Below, one piece after another: positions 13,931-27,967 of a stretch of DNA of 64,000 nucleotides. The stretch covers positions 32,670,373-32,734,372 of the forward strand of contig OX439127.1 of assembly GCA_949318235.1 (NCBI GenBank). The letters are read 5' to 3'. The stretch is from Ecdyonurus torrentis (taxonomy: Eukaryota; Arthropoda; Insecta; Ephemeroptera; Heptageniidae). The notes under the pieces were generated by a model. The model ran no database searches. It was not told the DNA's origin and saw only the letters and a list, made by a program, of their open reading frames with translations. Numbering within the stretch: the first letter of the stretch is position 1; every line of letters begins with the position of its first letter. Made by a program: the position numbers and the translations under genes.

Positions 13931-13933
<3 letters not shown>
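9756..13933. other. AT-rich non-coding stretch
   Basis: Mostly low-complexity A/T with small (CT)n and (AT)n arrays. At 13087-13106 there is a perfect 20-bp palindrome, ACGTACAGTGCACTGTACGT. No gene seen. Confidence 0.6.
11661..11700. repeat. (CT)n microsatellite
   Basis: 40 bp of perfect CT repeat. Confidence 0.95.

Positions 13934-14025
<92 letters not shown>
13934..14025. repeat. (CT)n microsatellite
   Basis: About 92 bp of perfect CT repeat. Confidence 0.97.
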
Positions 14026-14028
<3 letters not shown>

Positions 14029-14159
14029 ATTTTCCAACGTTTTTATCAGATTAACAACCAGAAAAACTTCAATGTTGCGCTGTATTGTGTTTGATTGCGA
14101 TTCATTTTTATTTAATTTATTTGAAATATTAATAAAATTATTTTTCTTTTACATATATG

Positions 14160-14301
<142 letters not shown>

Positions 14302-14873
14302 GTGCTGTCAAAAAATGCAGATTTTGAAATCCGAATAAAAAATTATCCGTTACCCGAATTTCTATTCGGATCACGATCCGGATAATTAATCATAATCGGA
14401 TCATAATCGTGTGTACACATGACATAAATGGATTATTCCTTTTCAGTGTATTACAAAACATTTTAATGTGATAATGCAACAAACCCACGTTATTTGTATT
14501 CTGTTAATCAGTTTAGGTTGACCAGTTGATTAAAACTTTTTGTAACATACGTTCCCATTAACTTTTGTAAGTGACAAGTTGACAATTTGAAATAGCTTAT
14601 TTAAAAATAATTAGAAAGAAAGGAAAAATCTTAAGTGTTAAAAAATTAGAAGAAGCTGGAGGAAGTGAGAACGGAAGGACAGAAAAACATGAAAAATTTA
14701 CATTCTTCAGTCGTACCGTTGTTAAATATTTTTGGTCATAAAATTATTCCGATTTTCAATAGTTTAGGTTTAGACAATAATTTAAAATAATTACACGTTG
14801 CAGATATAACATCGTTTCTATAGTCTTAAAAATGACGTCATCATTCATATTTGTTATCTTATCAACACGTGTG

Positions 14874-15312
14874 TTAAAAGGGTAATCATCAATGACTTTT
14901 TTAATAGTGCGAATCATGTCATTAAAGCTGTCGAAAACGCTGAGAGCAAAAGCCGTTTAGCGACCCCGAACCTACGTCTCAGCTACAACTTGCTTTCACG
15001 TACGCTAGCTTGGCGCCAGCTGGATTTGCTCTTATCTTTGCATAAGTTATTTTACTACGTATCTGTAGCCGTAAAAGCATTTTATGTACGTAAAAAAATA
15101 TTACGTCAAGAAGCGATAGCAAAAATAAGAGTAACTCACGCTCGCGTCAAACTAGCGTGAGACCTATAGTTGTAGCTGTGACGTAGGTTCGGGATCGCTA
15201 AACGGCTTGTACTCTTAGCATGTTAATAATATAAATTTTGAGATCGCATTTTCGGAAGGTTTAATAACACGATGATGACTATTAAAAAAGCCATTGATGA
15301 CTACCCCTTTAA
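14874..15312. mobile_element. Second TTAA-ended fold-back element
   Basis: About 439 bp. The left end is TTAAAAGGGTAATCATCAAT and the right end, reverse-complemented, is TTAAAGGGGTAGTCATCAAT; both continue with TTTTTTAATAGT. Inner blocks also pair, such as AGCCGTTTAGCGA with TCGCTAAACGGCT and GAACCTACGTC with GACGTAGGTTC. It has no ORF. Its TTAAA(A)GG start resembles the termini of the 7.1-kb family, but the interiors differ, so it is a separate family. Confidence 0.75.
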
Positions 15313-15704
15313 ATAACTGTGTTTAAAAAAAAAATGGGAAAAAATCATTAATATAGACAGAGACACCAATATCAATATTGTACCAGTGAAAAGTGTAAAT
15401 ACCCAATTACTTGACCCTAACCCATCAAGTATTGTATGGAGATGTAGACTTGCCCGTTATCAAAAACTTATGCTATGGTTTCGAACCATAGTCTTATAAA
15501 ACAAACTAATATATGATCTCAAACTTAAACACACATTTATTAATTAAAAGTGGCCACACACCCTGAAATTGCCATACGTATCCTTTTGATATACGACTGA
15601 AGCTAACTGTCAATATTTGGAAATGCAACCCTGCTAACTAAGCAATATATTCTGAATAATTTGGGAGAGATAACTTTATGCGTATCTGTAAATTAACTTC
15701 CACT

Positions 15705-16000
15705 CAAGAGCGTATTCAGAGGGAGGGGGTTGAGGGTACGGACCCCCTCCCCTCGTCAGGTATGAAAGTGCACACCCTTACTATAGAGCGTATGCGCATG
15801 ACGTCATATTTAATTCGCTTGGACGCCATACTGGAGTATAATGAATAACATTGCTCAGCATACGACACACTGCGTTTTTGGCTATTGTCTTTGCGAAATT
15901 ATATTATTATTATAATTATATTATAATTTTTTGTTATTATTATTTTTCTCACACAATTGAGATACTAACTCAATCTTAATGCTCTCAAAATATTGCTTAG

Positions 16001-16031
<31 letters not shown>

Positions 16032-16158
16032 GGCAAAATGAGTCATTTTCCTATGCGGCCCATGTTATTGAGTGATCCAACAGTGCGTTCACTCTAACAT
16101 GACTGCATAAACCTTATACCTGGATCCCCACCGTCGGAATTTCCTGGCTACGCCACTG
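15705..16158. mobile_element. hAT-like non-autonomous element
   Basis: The left end is CAAGAGCGTATTCAG and the right end, reverse-complemented, is CAGTGGCGTAGCCAGG. Both fit the CAGNGGCGTANCCAG terminus seen on many animal hAT elements. Just inside the left end is a short inverted pair, GAGGGAGGGGGT and ACCCCCTCCC. Flanks CTTCCACT and CTCACTCT are the right length for an 8-bp target duplication but agree at only about five positions. It contains a poly-T run and no ORF. Confidence 0.5.
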
Positions 16159-16280
16159 CTCACTCTTTACCTTTTGGTTTATTAATATTATTGTATTAAG
16201 CACATTTTCTCATTACCCTATAAAGAATTATTTAGTTTACTTTAAAAAAATTTAAGCACGTAAATGATATTAAAACACAA

Positions 16281-16283
<3 letters not shown>

Positions 16284-16355
<72 letters not shown>
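16284..16355. repeat. (AT)n microsatellite
   Basis: About 72 bp, inside the proposed hAT-like composite. Confidence 0.96.
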
Positions 16356-16359
<4 letters not shown>

Positions 16360-18230
16360 TTTTTATTTAAGCTTATTTTATTCATAAATGTTTGTTGTTA
16401 TTTTATTGTACCAACATATAGTTCAGTTAGCAAACATAAAAATTCAATTTCAATTTCTATAAAAACTTTGGCAAACATAAGGGAGCTATAATATAAGTAT
16501 TTAAGCTTTTAAAAAGTATTAATAAATAAGCTAGAGAGAATTTTTCTTGAAGCATGTTTATGTAACATGACGTTGATACTCTCGATCTTTTTCCAAATGT
16601 CTTGTTTCTACAGACGTTTCTTTTTTTTAAAAAAAATAGAAAGGTTTTTGACAACCAGCTTATTGGCAAGTTATCTTGTATTTATCGTGTTATATAAATG
16701 CTTCAATGCTTCAAGTTTTGATATAATTCCAAACAAATATAATATGATGTATAAAAAAAAATAACAAATTTTGTCATACAGTACAGTACATATCATCATA
16801 CTCACAACATTAATACACTATGTGGCTATAAAATTAGAATGGTACGATAAATAACGTGCAAGAATTTTAAATTGTTTTTCCTTTTTATTTTAGATTATCG
16901 TATTCTTTCATTATTATTTTCAATGAAAAATAATATTAATTATTAAAACAAATAAAACAATTATTCATTAATCGAATTTTTATTGGGAACGTGATTTAGA
17001 TAAATTAAGTCGTATTTTAAACAAGGATAAGTAGAAAAATACGGACTGGTTTGTTTTTATTTATGACGTATTGTGGCCTAAATAGCAACCTTTTTTATTT
17101 TGATAGATTTGTTGTGCATTTTCATATATTAACACCTTTTTTTTTTTAAATTAAAATTATTAGGCAAAAATTTTTCTGTGTTATTAATCTACATAATGCA
17201 GATCCGGATAAAATTCTATCCGTCAAATTTGGAGTTATCAATCTCAAAAAACAGTTATCCATTATAGTCCGGATCATAAAACTTTTTAGATTTTAAGAGC
17301 ACAATTCCGCTAACCCTATACCTTCGGCGAACGTTCAGTTACCTATGTTAAACTCAATTAGGCCCTACATTCCAATGTTAAATAAGTAGGCATCACGATG
17401 GCTATAGTTTTACCAAATAGAACGAAATAAATATAAATTGAACACTTCAAATAAACAAATTGAAATATATAATAAATAACTTGTAATTAAAAAAATTCTG
17501 GAAAAAATAAAAAAAGCACAAGCGAGCGAACGAGAGAGAAAGAGACAGCCAAACAAATTATAAACCTTTAGTTCCAATATATTTTTACATTTCAACAAAC
17601 GGAAGATACATTTAGTATTACGATAAGCTTATACACATACAAATATATAATATATATTATATAGAAAAAATAATATTACATTTTCATATACATAAGAGAA
17701 AATCAATATCCTTGTATATGAAGTGATATTATATATTTATTTTTCACGAAAAATATCTTCATTTTATTTTTTTTCTGTAACTACATTTTATATCTGAGTT
17801 TATACTTACAAAATATACTGTAATCCGTTTATATTATATATATGTATAGGAAATTTGATGTATATAGGTAACTTTATTATATAATATCCTATTAATTATT
17901 ATATATTGTAAGCTGATTATATTATATCCTTATACTTATCAATTTCCGTTTAATATATTATTGTATAGGTATATATCAGGTCACTGTAATATAATTTATA
18001 TAATATACAATAGTAATAGCTATTTTGATTCTCATTAGCAATAATAATATTGTAATATTACACACACGTTATTATTCATATTGAAGCAATTTAGCCAGAC
18101 GTTCATACGTAATTCATATTATATATTGTATTGTATTGTAGAGTGGTGTGAGAACAATTGTAAGGTTAAGTATTAATTTATAACAATGCGCAATCATGTA
18201 TTACTTGTATGGATTTCTGACCTTTATGTA

Positions 18231-18335
<105 letters not shown>

Positions 18336-18570
18336 GTGTAAAAATAACCAATTTTACACAGAATTAAATCTCAATAGGATATAATTTTCTATATATTATA
18401 CAATATTGTTTAATAATATGATATATTAAAATTTAATAATGATATTGTAAGAGTCATTATCATTATTAGTGTATTGAATTAAATTTCAACGTGTGATATT
18501 TTCTTTTATGTAACTTATTTTCAAAAAATATAGATTCTGAAATACGTACATTTATGTATGTAAGTATGTA

Positions 18571-18574
<4 letters not shown>

Positions 18575-18617
<43 letters not shown>
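18575..18617. repeat. (GT)n microsatellite
   Basis: About 43 bp of GT repeat preceded by several GTAT units. Confidence 0.95.
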
Positions 18618-18618
<1 letters not shown>

Positions 18619-19378
18619 TAGCTCACTTCGAATTCACTGGGTATACACAGAAACCATTTAATCATTGCAATTCTTCTTACTGGGGGAAACGAAAGATTTT
18701 TTTTTTTTTTTTTTTTTTTTTTGGTTAGCTTCAAACATTGTACAATAAGTATGAGTCTTTTCAATGTCTCCATTTTCTAAGTTATAATATAGCAGCTTTC
18801 TCAAAATCAAAATATACTGAAATTTTAACCATGCGATTCCAAAGGATGGTTCTGTACCGTTTTCCCGCACGCATCTGATTCGTTATAATACATAGATCAC
18901 TACCACAACAAGCATTATCTCATGATGGGTTACTGCAACTAAAAATGAGTTTCTCTTTTATATAATAATAATAATAAATGTTCAAAACACATAATACTTT
19001 TTGATTATATTTTTAGTTGGGCTCGCATATGGGTAAGGAGTAACCAGTTAAAAGTTGAAGTAACACATATGAGGATATTTAGTAAATTACATTTCCTTAT
19101 TCTTATGTTTTCAAGTCAAATAAAAAACCAACCACATATGAGTTGTTGTAAGGTTTTAAATGTTTAAAATTATACTCTCGTATATTATACAGAATTTAAA
19201 AGATATAAGGGGAAAGAGAAAACAAAAAGGTAAATTTACAGTATATAAAGAATGAATTTAAAAGTAATTTTTTGTAGAGTTATATGTATGTATAATTATT
19301 TATATAATGTAAATAAAATTATGATGCTTTGTAAATAAGGTTTAGGTATGTGTGTGTATTTATATATGTGTATATACA

Positions 19379-19485
<107 letters not shown>

Positions 19486-20487
19486 GTATGTGTGTAAACT
19501 GTATACTGTATAAAGAAATTTTACATTGACAATTTTTAATACTATAAAGTTTCACGTTACTGTGAATCAAAATAGAGGAAAAAGTGTATCATTAAAACAC
19601 ATATAATACTATAACCATGAAAGAACCGCAATAAAGTTTAAGGGAATGAAATTTAACGAACGAACAAAACGTAACTTTATAATAGAATAAAGCATTTTGG
19701 TATAGTGAAGTAGTTAAGAGTATAACTACACTCCATACAAGTTTCTCTATTTCAGTAAAACTGGGATGTCTATAGTAATATACAGACAAGCAAGTAAGTA
19801 TCTATACACCTGCTGCATTTCAACCTATCAAAATTTTAACACAGAATTGTATAAATTATCGCCTCAAATGAAATAATACATTATTTTACTTATTGGCATT
19901 TGTATATTGGTGTGTATGTGTGTGTATATATAATACTATGAGTATTTTTTCATATTTTAATATCTTAATATTATGGATTAGTATTTGAAACGTATATCTT
20001 CTACATCTAAACATATCACTGCTTTTTATTTCACAAAAAAAAAAAAATAATATTAATAATAAAAGTTGGGAGTGGCAATCCTAAAATTAATTGGTCCCAA
20101 TTAATAAAGTCTTAAATGCCCACAAAAAATTTCGAACTAAGCAGCCAGCAAAATATATCCGATCAAAATTTCTTTATTGTTATTATTATTCCTCTTATCC
20201 AGAATATATATTATATAAAATCTGTTATGTATAAATATTTGCCAAAATATAATCCAATAAATTCCAATATCTGAAATACATGACGCATGGGCGGCATGGA
20301 GAAAATTCAGTGATTCGACAAATATTAATTTTTTTTAATAAATTTTTAAAAAGGAGGATTACCAGCAAAATCAAATGGCTGCAAAATCTGATATAATTTG
20401 TAAAAAAAGAAGGAGGTATAAAGACGATGGAAAATTGTAATATTTGAGCTTACTTTAGATAAAAACGTCAATAATCTTAGAGCATGC

Positions 20488-20913
20488 ATATTTTGTATCA
20501 TTACGTTTTAGATTGCTATAAAAGTCTTTGATGAAGACTACAAAAATAATAAGAGGCTCATTTTATACGATATTCTAAAAGAGGGCATTGTCTTGAATCG
20601 ATACATATATAAATTTATAATTTTTGAGTTCTAAGTATTTTTAATTAATTTTTGAAAATCGCAAAATGACGTTACAGGCTTCAAGTTATGCATGTGGGCA
20701 TAGTAAAAAGTTGCAGCCTACGACGCCATTTCACCACATTAAAAATTTCATTAAAAAAAAACTCAATGAACTCAAAAATTAGAAAATCACATATCTATCG
20801 ATTCAGGACAATAATGTCCTCTTTTAGAACATGCAATAAAATTACCTTCTAAAATTTGTTAGTCTTCCTCAATGAGAACTTTTAGCAATCTAAAATGTAA
20901 TGATACAAAAGAT
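20488..20913. repeat. Outer palindrome hosting fold-back copy A
   Basis: Left of the insert is TTTTGTATCATTACGTTTTA then GATTGCTA; right of it the reverse complement reads TTTTGTATCATTACATTTTA then GATTGCTA. The insert therefore sits at the symmetry centre of an unrelated short palindrome of about 80 bp. Confidence 0.65.
20527..20873 (-). mobile_element. Fold-back family with ATTGAGGAAGACTA ends, copy A
   Basis: About 347 bp of long imperfect hairpin. It shares with copy B (27.6 kb) the arm words CTAAAAGAGG, GAATCGATAC and TTAATTAATTTTTGAAA and the loop word TGCATGTGGGCATAG. The loop is in the opposite orientation to copy B, hence the minus assignment. The right end reads TAGTCTTCCTCAAT; the left end is TTTGATGAAGACTA. 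It has no ORF. The flanks on both sides are themselves reverse complements (see the outer palindrome entry). Confidence 0.7.
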
Positions 20914-21438
20914 GTCTATTTTATACGATTTTATAAGGCTTTTAAATTATTAAAGTATTAATTTTTAAACTTTTTTTATTTCCATAAACCATAAAACAAA
21001 GTTTTTATGTGAAAATTAAGTACTGAAACTGCTTATATCGCTATAGGAAAACGCATATAGTCTAGCCGTCCTTAAAACCTTTATATTATTATATTTTGTT
21101 TTATTAATTACATACAAAAAATAATGTATTTAATATATTTATTGTATAGTTTTTCGATAAAATAGTATTACAATAAAGTACTTAACGAGTGTTGTGTTTG
21201 TCTACTGAATATTATACTCTACGTTATAAATACGTATGTACTTACACGTGCTTGAGCATAAATCGATTTATAATATGAATTCAACAAAGCATACATAAGC
21301 TTACTACTTTCAATAACAACGACTTGCTTTATGATTCATCATAATTTAACCGCAAGCAAGCGAAATATCTACGTTGTACCTCTAAATCTATTTTATATTA
21401 CTTTGAATAGGTTAAAATCTTTATGTATGTTTTTCTCC

Positions 21439-21441
<3 letters not shown>

Positions 21442-21493
<52 letters not shown>
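21442..21493. repeat. (CT)n microsatellite
   Basis: About 52 bp of CT repeat followed by a short CCCTCTCCCTCT stretch. Confidence 0.95.
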
Positions 21494-21496
<3 letters not shown>

Positions 21497-21675
21497 CCCC
21501 CTCTCCCTCTCTTTTGAATATTTTTTAAACATTTTCTGTGTTAAAGTTTACGTAAATGAAGTAATACGCTATTAAAAGTATTTATAAATTTAATGCTAAA
21601 AAATATTTCAATGCATTTACAATGTAATACATCAACAGATCCGAGCTGTTAAATTTAATTCCGTGTGCGTACGTG

Positions 21676-21789
<114 letters not shown>

Positions 21790-21997
21790 TCTGTAATAGA
21801 AGAATAATATTTGCTGTAAATGTAAAAAATGGTAAATTTTATTGATTTCTTAAGTATACATTACATAATATAAAGTGACTATACAAATATATTGTAACGA
21901 ATGGCATAAACGAATTACGTAGGTAGAGAAAAAATAAAATAAAATACCATATTCTGTAGTTATTTGCTACTATACATGAATCAAAATAAATACCTAA

Positions 21998-22155
21998 TAT
22001 TTATGCTATAGCTGAATTTCAGCAACATAACATAATTTGTGCTGTATTGAATAGTGACTCTATCATAGCATAACACTTATGATGTACAGCATAATAAGCA
22101 TAATTTAGCAACATATATGCTATAATGACATTACAGCACAAATTACGTAATGTTT
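21998..22155. repeat. TATGCTATA-type dispersed repeat, copy 1
   Basis: TTATGCTATAGCTGAATTTC, AGCAACATAACATAATTTGT recurs in part at 35.1 kb. Within this copy CATAATTTGTGCTGTA and TACAGCACAAATTACG are inverted. It is AT-rich and non-coding, and its boundaries are uncertain. Confidence 0.35.
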
Positions 22156-22954
22156 CTTTCCATGTATAAAATAAACCATAAATATACAAATAGTAATAAT
22201 AATTTGATTGATTTAGTTTTAGGTGTGGTCCCAAAGTGGTTCGTTTATCAATCATATCCCTACTGATTTTATATGTCAAAACTCCATGTCAAATCATAGT
22301 AATCAGAGCTGATTCAATACATTAATTCCTTTCATTAAAAGCATTCAATTCATTTATATAAAAATATACAACAACAAATCAACAAACTTTCAACTTCTTC
22401 TGTCTAGAAAAATTTCAAAGTGTGAAAAATCATGTACATCTTGTAGAGTTAAATATCTTGTATATATATATAACATGCAAAACCTTTACTAAAAGTAAAA
22501 TACAATTTTATTTTAGGTATTGCAAAAATTATGTTACACACATTTTTAATTTCAAAAACCCTAAAATAAAATTATATGAAAAATTTATGAAAAATCAATG
22601 AATGCTTTTGTATAAAATGAAAATTTTCTTTTGTTTTGGACAAATTATATTTTACATTGATTCATATTTTGAAAACAACAATGAAAAATGCTGTTATTCT
22701 CATTAGTTTTTGTTAAAAATAATTAATTATTATAATATAAAAACAAAGAAAATCTGTTGTCAACAAAAATTGATTAAAAACAATTGTTTATAAAATTCAT
22801 ATTAATATTTACTATTGTGTTACGAATTTCAGAGTGAAAATTGTACGCAACTAAAATGTGAATTGTGAAACAAACTACCAACTAACTGAGAAGAAAAAAA
22901 AAGAAGTTTTTAAATAAGTTATCAACTGTTGTTGCTGCAGTGAATAATATACTA

Positions 22955-23269
22955 TAGGCGTAAAACACCTTGAACAAAAAACATGCCTTAAAATCCTAAC
23001 ATACCTATATATCAACGTTGATTTGGCCGAAATCATTGATTTCTAATTTACTTTCCATTCCCAAAATGGCAGCTGCGGTTTTGTGATATCACAGCTCGCC
23101 TATTTCCGCGCGCGTGGACTAGTGAGCTTGTGACGTCAGAAACCCGCAGCTGTGATTTTGTGAATGGAAAATAAATTAGAAATCAATGACTCCGGCCAAA
23201 TCAACGTTGATATTTAGGTATGATAGGATACTAGACATGTTTTTTGTTCAAGGTGTTCTACGCCTTTAA
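22955..23269. mobile_element. TTAA-ended fold-back element, copy 2
   Basis: This copy is collinear with copy 1 over its whole length, with scattered substitutions. The left end is TAGGCGTAAAACACCTTGAA (the TTAA is degraded to TATA), and the right end is GGTGTTCTACGCC followed by TTTAA. The centre has CGCGCGCGTGGACTAG. A long (AT)n array begins about 15 bp beyond the right end. Confidence 0.8.
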
Positions 23270-23281
23270 GGAAAAAGTTGC

Positions 23282-23284
<3 letters not shown>

Positions 23285-23371
<87 letters not shown>
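23285..23371. repeat. (AT)n microsatellite
   Basis: About 87 bp. It begins about 15 bp beyond TTAA fold-back copy 2. Confidence 0.96.
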
Positions 23372-23377
<6 letters not shown>

Positions 23378-24004
23378 TAAGAACACTTTTTTTTTAATAA
23401 CTTGAATGGAACTGATAGGTTTAAATTTGTGCAAGATAAAAATTTTCAAGACTTATAAATACAATACTTAATTTAATTAAAAGTAAAGCTGATAATGCTT
23501 ATACAATGTCAGTTATTAAAAAAAAGTAATTTCCTGATTTTTTTTTCTCTATAATCAATTTATAATTAAACTTATGTTCAAAAATTGAAATATTAAAACA
23601 TAAGTAATATTCTATTATAAATAATTTGTTTTTATATAACGTCATAAATATTCTTAACTCACTTATGTCATATTTATGACAGGAACATAATAATAATAAT
23701 AATGAAGTTATGACTAAAAATTAATGCTGAATTTCGCCACGTTTTCTCTTCATTTTTGCGTCGATATAAAATTTCATATTATGTTCTCATATAATGTACA
23801 GTTCACCAATATATTTGCACCCATTTAGATGTTTTCATGCCTTATATAACCACCCTTCAATATAACCAACATTCTCATAATAGTTCGTGTCTAATATAAG
23901 AAAGGAGTATAGCAAGAAAAGAAGAAGAAAAAAAAAAGCGTCTTACTATCAACCCTTCAATTCGCTTTCCATCACTGCATGGAGTAATAAAACTGATCAG
24001 TATA

Positions 24005-24144
24005 ATGGCATGTTTACACGGGGCAATAATTTTAATGTGTAATAAATTTGATTGGATGCAATCTCCATTAAAAAAGCATTTAAAGATGCATGAAATCAAA
24101 TTGATTGTACACATTAAAAATATTGCACCGTGTTATTAGGCCAT
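24005..24144. mobile_element. Short TIR element with ACACGGGGCAATA ends
   Basis: The left arm ATGGCATGTTTACACGGGGC then AATAATTTTAATGTGTA pairs with the right arm, whose reverse complement is ATGGCCTAATAACACGGTGC then AATATTTTTAATGTGTA. The total is 140 bp and non-coding. Target duplication is unclear, so the superfamily is not assigned. Confidence 0.6.
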
Positions 24145-25422
24145 AAAAATTTTATGAGTATAAGAATTATGTCAAAAGACTGCACTAAAATGTGTAAAAT
24201 AATAAAAATATTTACAATATCACAACCATGTGAAACCCTCATTTTTATTATTGTATTATAGTTCAGTTTTATAATTTAAAATATTAAATTAAGTTATTTG
24301 AATCAAATATAATTAATACTTTTTTTTAAAGTATTGTTATCTAAAGATTTATTTTGTTTGCTTCATTAACAATGATTTTCTAATCATTTCTGCACTATAT
24401 AATATAGTTAACCTAATCCAATTGAAATTGTAATTAAATTGTGTTACCATCCAAATGTTATCTATCAGTCCCAGAGAGTATAATACCAATGTAAATGTCA
24501 CAAACTATGCATAGTAAGTTTAACTATAGAATTTAAGCAATAAATGTAGAGTTAGAGGTAAATTATAACATGTATAGTATGAATCTCTTTCTCTCTATTA
24601 CAGTAAATTTATCAAGTATAAACCTTGATTAAGTTAATTAGATCCACTATTATATAAATAGTTTTATATTATTATTTTATCATTACGTCTATTATATTTC
24701 ATTTTCTGAATCAGTTTATTGAAATAATTTAATCTTTTTTTTTTTTTAATATATATTTTTATTTTTGAAATTTTAATTACATTTTAATAATTTAATATAA
24801 TGGTACTTTTAATAATATGGTTAAAATCATTGTGTAGTATAACGTCAATTCAATTAAACTTTAACAACATTGTTTGTACATTGGACGTATATACATTATG
24901 TACTTCGGATTTTTTGTTTTATTATATATGTATTTTTAATAAACAATAGTAAATTATTTATAATATAATTTAATTTTTATGAATAATTTTAATATTATGG
25001 ACTTAAATTTGACATGCGACGTAATGTAAATTTGGTACCATTTTTAAAATGAAACAGGAAATAACTGCAGTTAAAATTTCAATATGTGTGCTATGAACAT
25101 CGATAAGAGAAAATCAAATTATTATACAGTTAACACTTTAGGTATTAAATAAGTTTAAAATTTAAAAAGCTAATTTTTATATAAATATATTTCAACGTGA
25201 TAAAATGTTATATATTTGTGTTTGCCACATGCTAAAGTCTATTTGCCACAAAAATAAATAATAATAATAAATAAATTTAAAAATATATATAGTTAAAATA
25301 AAAAAATACATATATAAAACTTTTTAATCAGATTATTGCAGGTATTATTTTTCGTCAGTGAATATTTATTTGTATATAATAACAACCTAATTGTAGTTCT
25401 ACTATTATGTAAATACGTTTCA

Positions 25423-25467
<45 letters not shown>

Positions 25468-25775
25468 CATTTTGATGAAATTGAATTCATTATCTTTTCG
25501 TGTTTGAATGAAGTTAAACAAGTCAAACAAACACAAATATTAATTTCACAATGTACACATGCGGATTAAAAACGTTAAGCTTTGTTTTAGCTGAGTTGTC
25601 ACATACTTTGCTTCATGTTATTTACAACTCCAAATTATATGGCCACTTGGTTTAAGACTTTCCAGTGAAGTAAGCATTTGTTTTATAACAAAATTTCAAT
25701 CAATATTAATCACGAGTTAACGTAATTATTCTCACCCTCTCATTCTTGCCCACTCCCTTGCCCAACACTCCATCC

Positions 25776-25876
<101 letters not shown>

Positions 25877-26597
25877 TTAAAGTAACAGTAATTTTTTTAA
25901 TAATTTTTTTGGATAAGAATCAAAGACTCATATAAAGAAAGCTGTGGCAATTTAGGCCATCGGATACAGTGAGATGCTTAGCCTTTTCAGTGTTATTTTT
26001 CGTCTTTTCACATCTAAATTAGGTTATTTTAAGGGATGTTTGCTCTCTGAAATTCAAATTTTAACCCACTTTTTTATGACATTAGAAATTTATTGGTTCT
26101 AACATACTACATTTAATTTAAATTTAATTTAGTACAAACGTAGTATAAAAATCTATAACGATCAAATAAGGATTTTTTTTAATTAACATGGAGCCGTATT
26201 GGAATAAAATTTGAAAAAAAAAATACTTCATTTAATTTATTTGACCTCCTTCAAATTTTTACATAATTTTGTTATTTTATACTTAAGTATCACAGATTTT
26301 AAGAGCAACAGATTTATCTGCCTTCACAACTTTTATTGAAATACCGCAGAATTGTCTTACTTTTTAATTTTAATAATAAAAAAAAAAGAATAAAAAAATC
26401 AATAATATATTTTATAAAATACAGAGACATTTTTTTTTATTATATTTGTTTAAGTTATTGAGCAGAAATGAAAACACATGAAATTTACATCGTATGTTAT
26501 TGAAATTGTAAAATAATATTCATGTTTCCATTCTGTTCTTATAATTGGATGATGTAAGTCTGTCTATATGTCTATGAAATGAACTCTATGTTTATAT

Positions 26598-26789
<192 letters not shown>

Positions 26790-27521
26790 CAATTTGAGGA
26801 CATTAGTTTAGTCTCGAAGTAATTGGTGATAAAAGAACTTGATATAATTGTTGTTTTTGTGACGCAGTAAAACGTGGCATGTTCGGTCATCCAGTTTAAC
26901 AAGTGACGTTTAATGAATTATTAACTCATGAGGAAGTTTATTTTTCATTTTGTGTCAACAATTATTGTCACTAATTGTTTTTTTTTTATTTAATAAGAGC
27001 ATCGATCTTGAAGTGCAACTTACATTTCTATAATTAAGAAATAATGAAGAAAATATTAAACTTGCTTTATGAAGAGAAGGAAAGACTAAAGTAATAACAT
27101 AATAACTTACTGTAAATATATTTTTTTTCTACTGTTTTCATTTTATGGTTGCTATAGTTGCAAACGGGCTTCAAATTTTGAAAAATAAGCATGTATGAAC
27201 TTTTCTCAAATTTTAAAACATGTTTCAGTAAGTGTAGTAATATTTATTTATTTATATACATTTTTTTATAGAAATTGCAAATTATTTTTATTTGCCCAGG
27301 CATTCCATAACAACAATAATCGTTATTTAACTATACGGTAGATAAAACAAATTGAAGAATGAATTTCAGCAAAACTATACAGCGAAATATATTTTCACAA
27401 TTAAAGAAGTAAAAGCTGGATTCTTAATTTACTCTATTCTACAGCATAGTAGCAATTGAAATATTAAAAAAAAAAATTAATATTGTATGCTCTAAAAGTA
27501 AAATAACAATTTTGTACACAT

Positions 27522-27967
27522 AATTGTGGTAATATATTTTACCATTCAAATTCAGTGCGGATTTTTCTCATTACATTGAGAAAGACTAAAATTTTTTCGA
27601 GAGTTATTTCATATTCTAAAAGAAAATGTTGTCCTGAATCGATACATATGTGAATTTCTAATTTCTGAGTACGTTAAGTATTTTTAATTAATTTTTTAAA
27701 GTCACGAAATGACGTCATAGGCTGCTACTTTTTCCTATGCCCACATGCATCAGTTGCAGCATGTGACGTCATTTCACAACTTTCAAAAATTAATTAAAAT
27801 TACTTAATGAATTCAATAATTAGAAATTCACATACGTATCGATTCAGGACAATGTCCTCTTTTAGAATATAAAATAAAATTACCCTCTCAAATTTTTTGT
27901 AGTCTTCCTCATTTCATTACCATTTTAGCGCAAGTTTTTATATGGAAAAATATATTACATAACAATC
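27522..27967. mobile_element. Short AT-rich palindromic MITE interrupted by fold-back copy B
   Basis: The left part is ATTGTGGTAATATATTTTAC, CATTCAAATTCAGTGC. The right part, reverse-complemented, is ATTGTTATGTAATATATTTT, CCATATAAAAACTTGCGC. Removing the 339-bp insert and one TCATTAC leaves about 100 bp that aligns with the uninterrupted 109-bp element at 34028-34136, which supports the nested reading. Confidence 0.65.
27575..27913 (+). mobile_element. Fold-back family with ATTGAGGAAGACTA ends, copy B
   Basis: A 339-bp element with ends ATTGAGAAAGACTA and, reverse-complemented, AATGAGGAAGACTA. It is flanked by the direct repeat TCATTAC (27568-27574 and 27914-27920), which I read as a 7-bp target duplication. 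The arms carry TCTAAAAGAAAATGTTGTCC, TGAATCGATAC and TGACGTCA, and the centre has CTATGCCCACATGCAT. There is no ORF. It lies in the middle of a second, shorter palindromic element. Confidence 0.75.
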
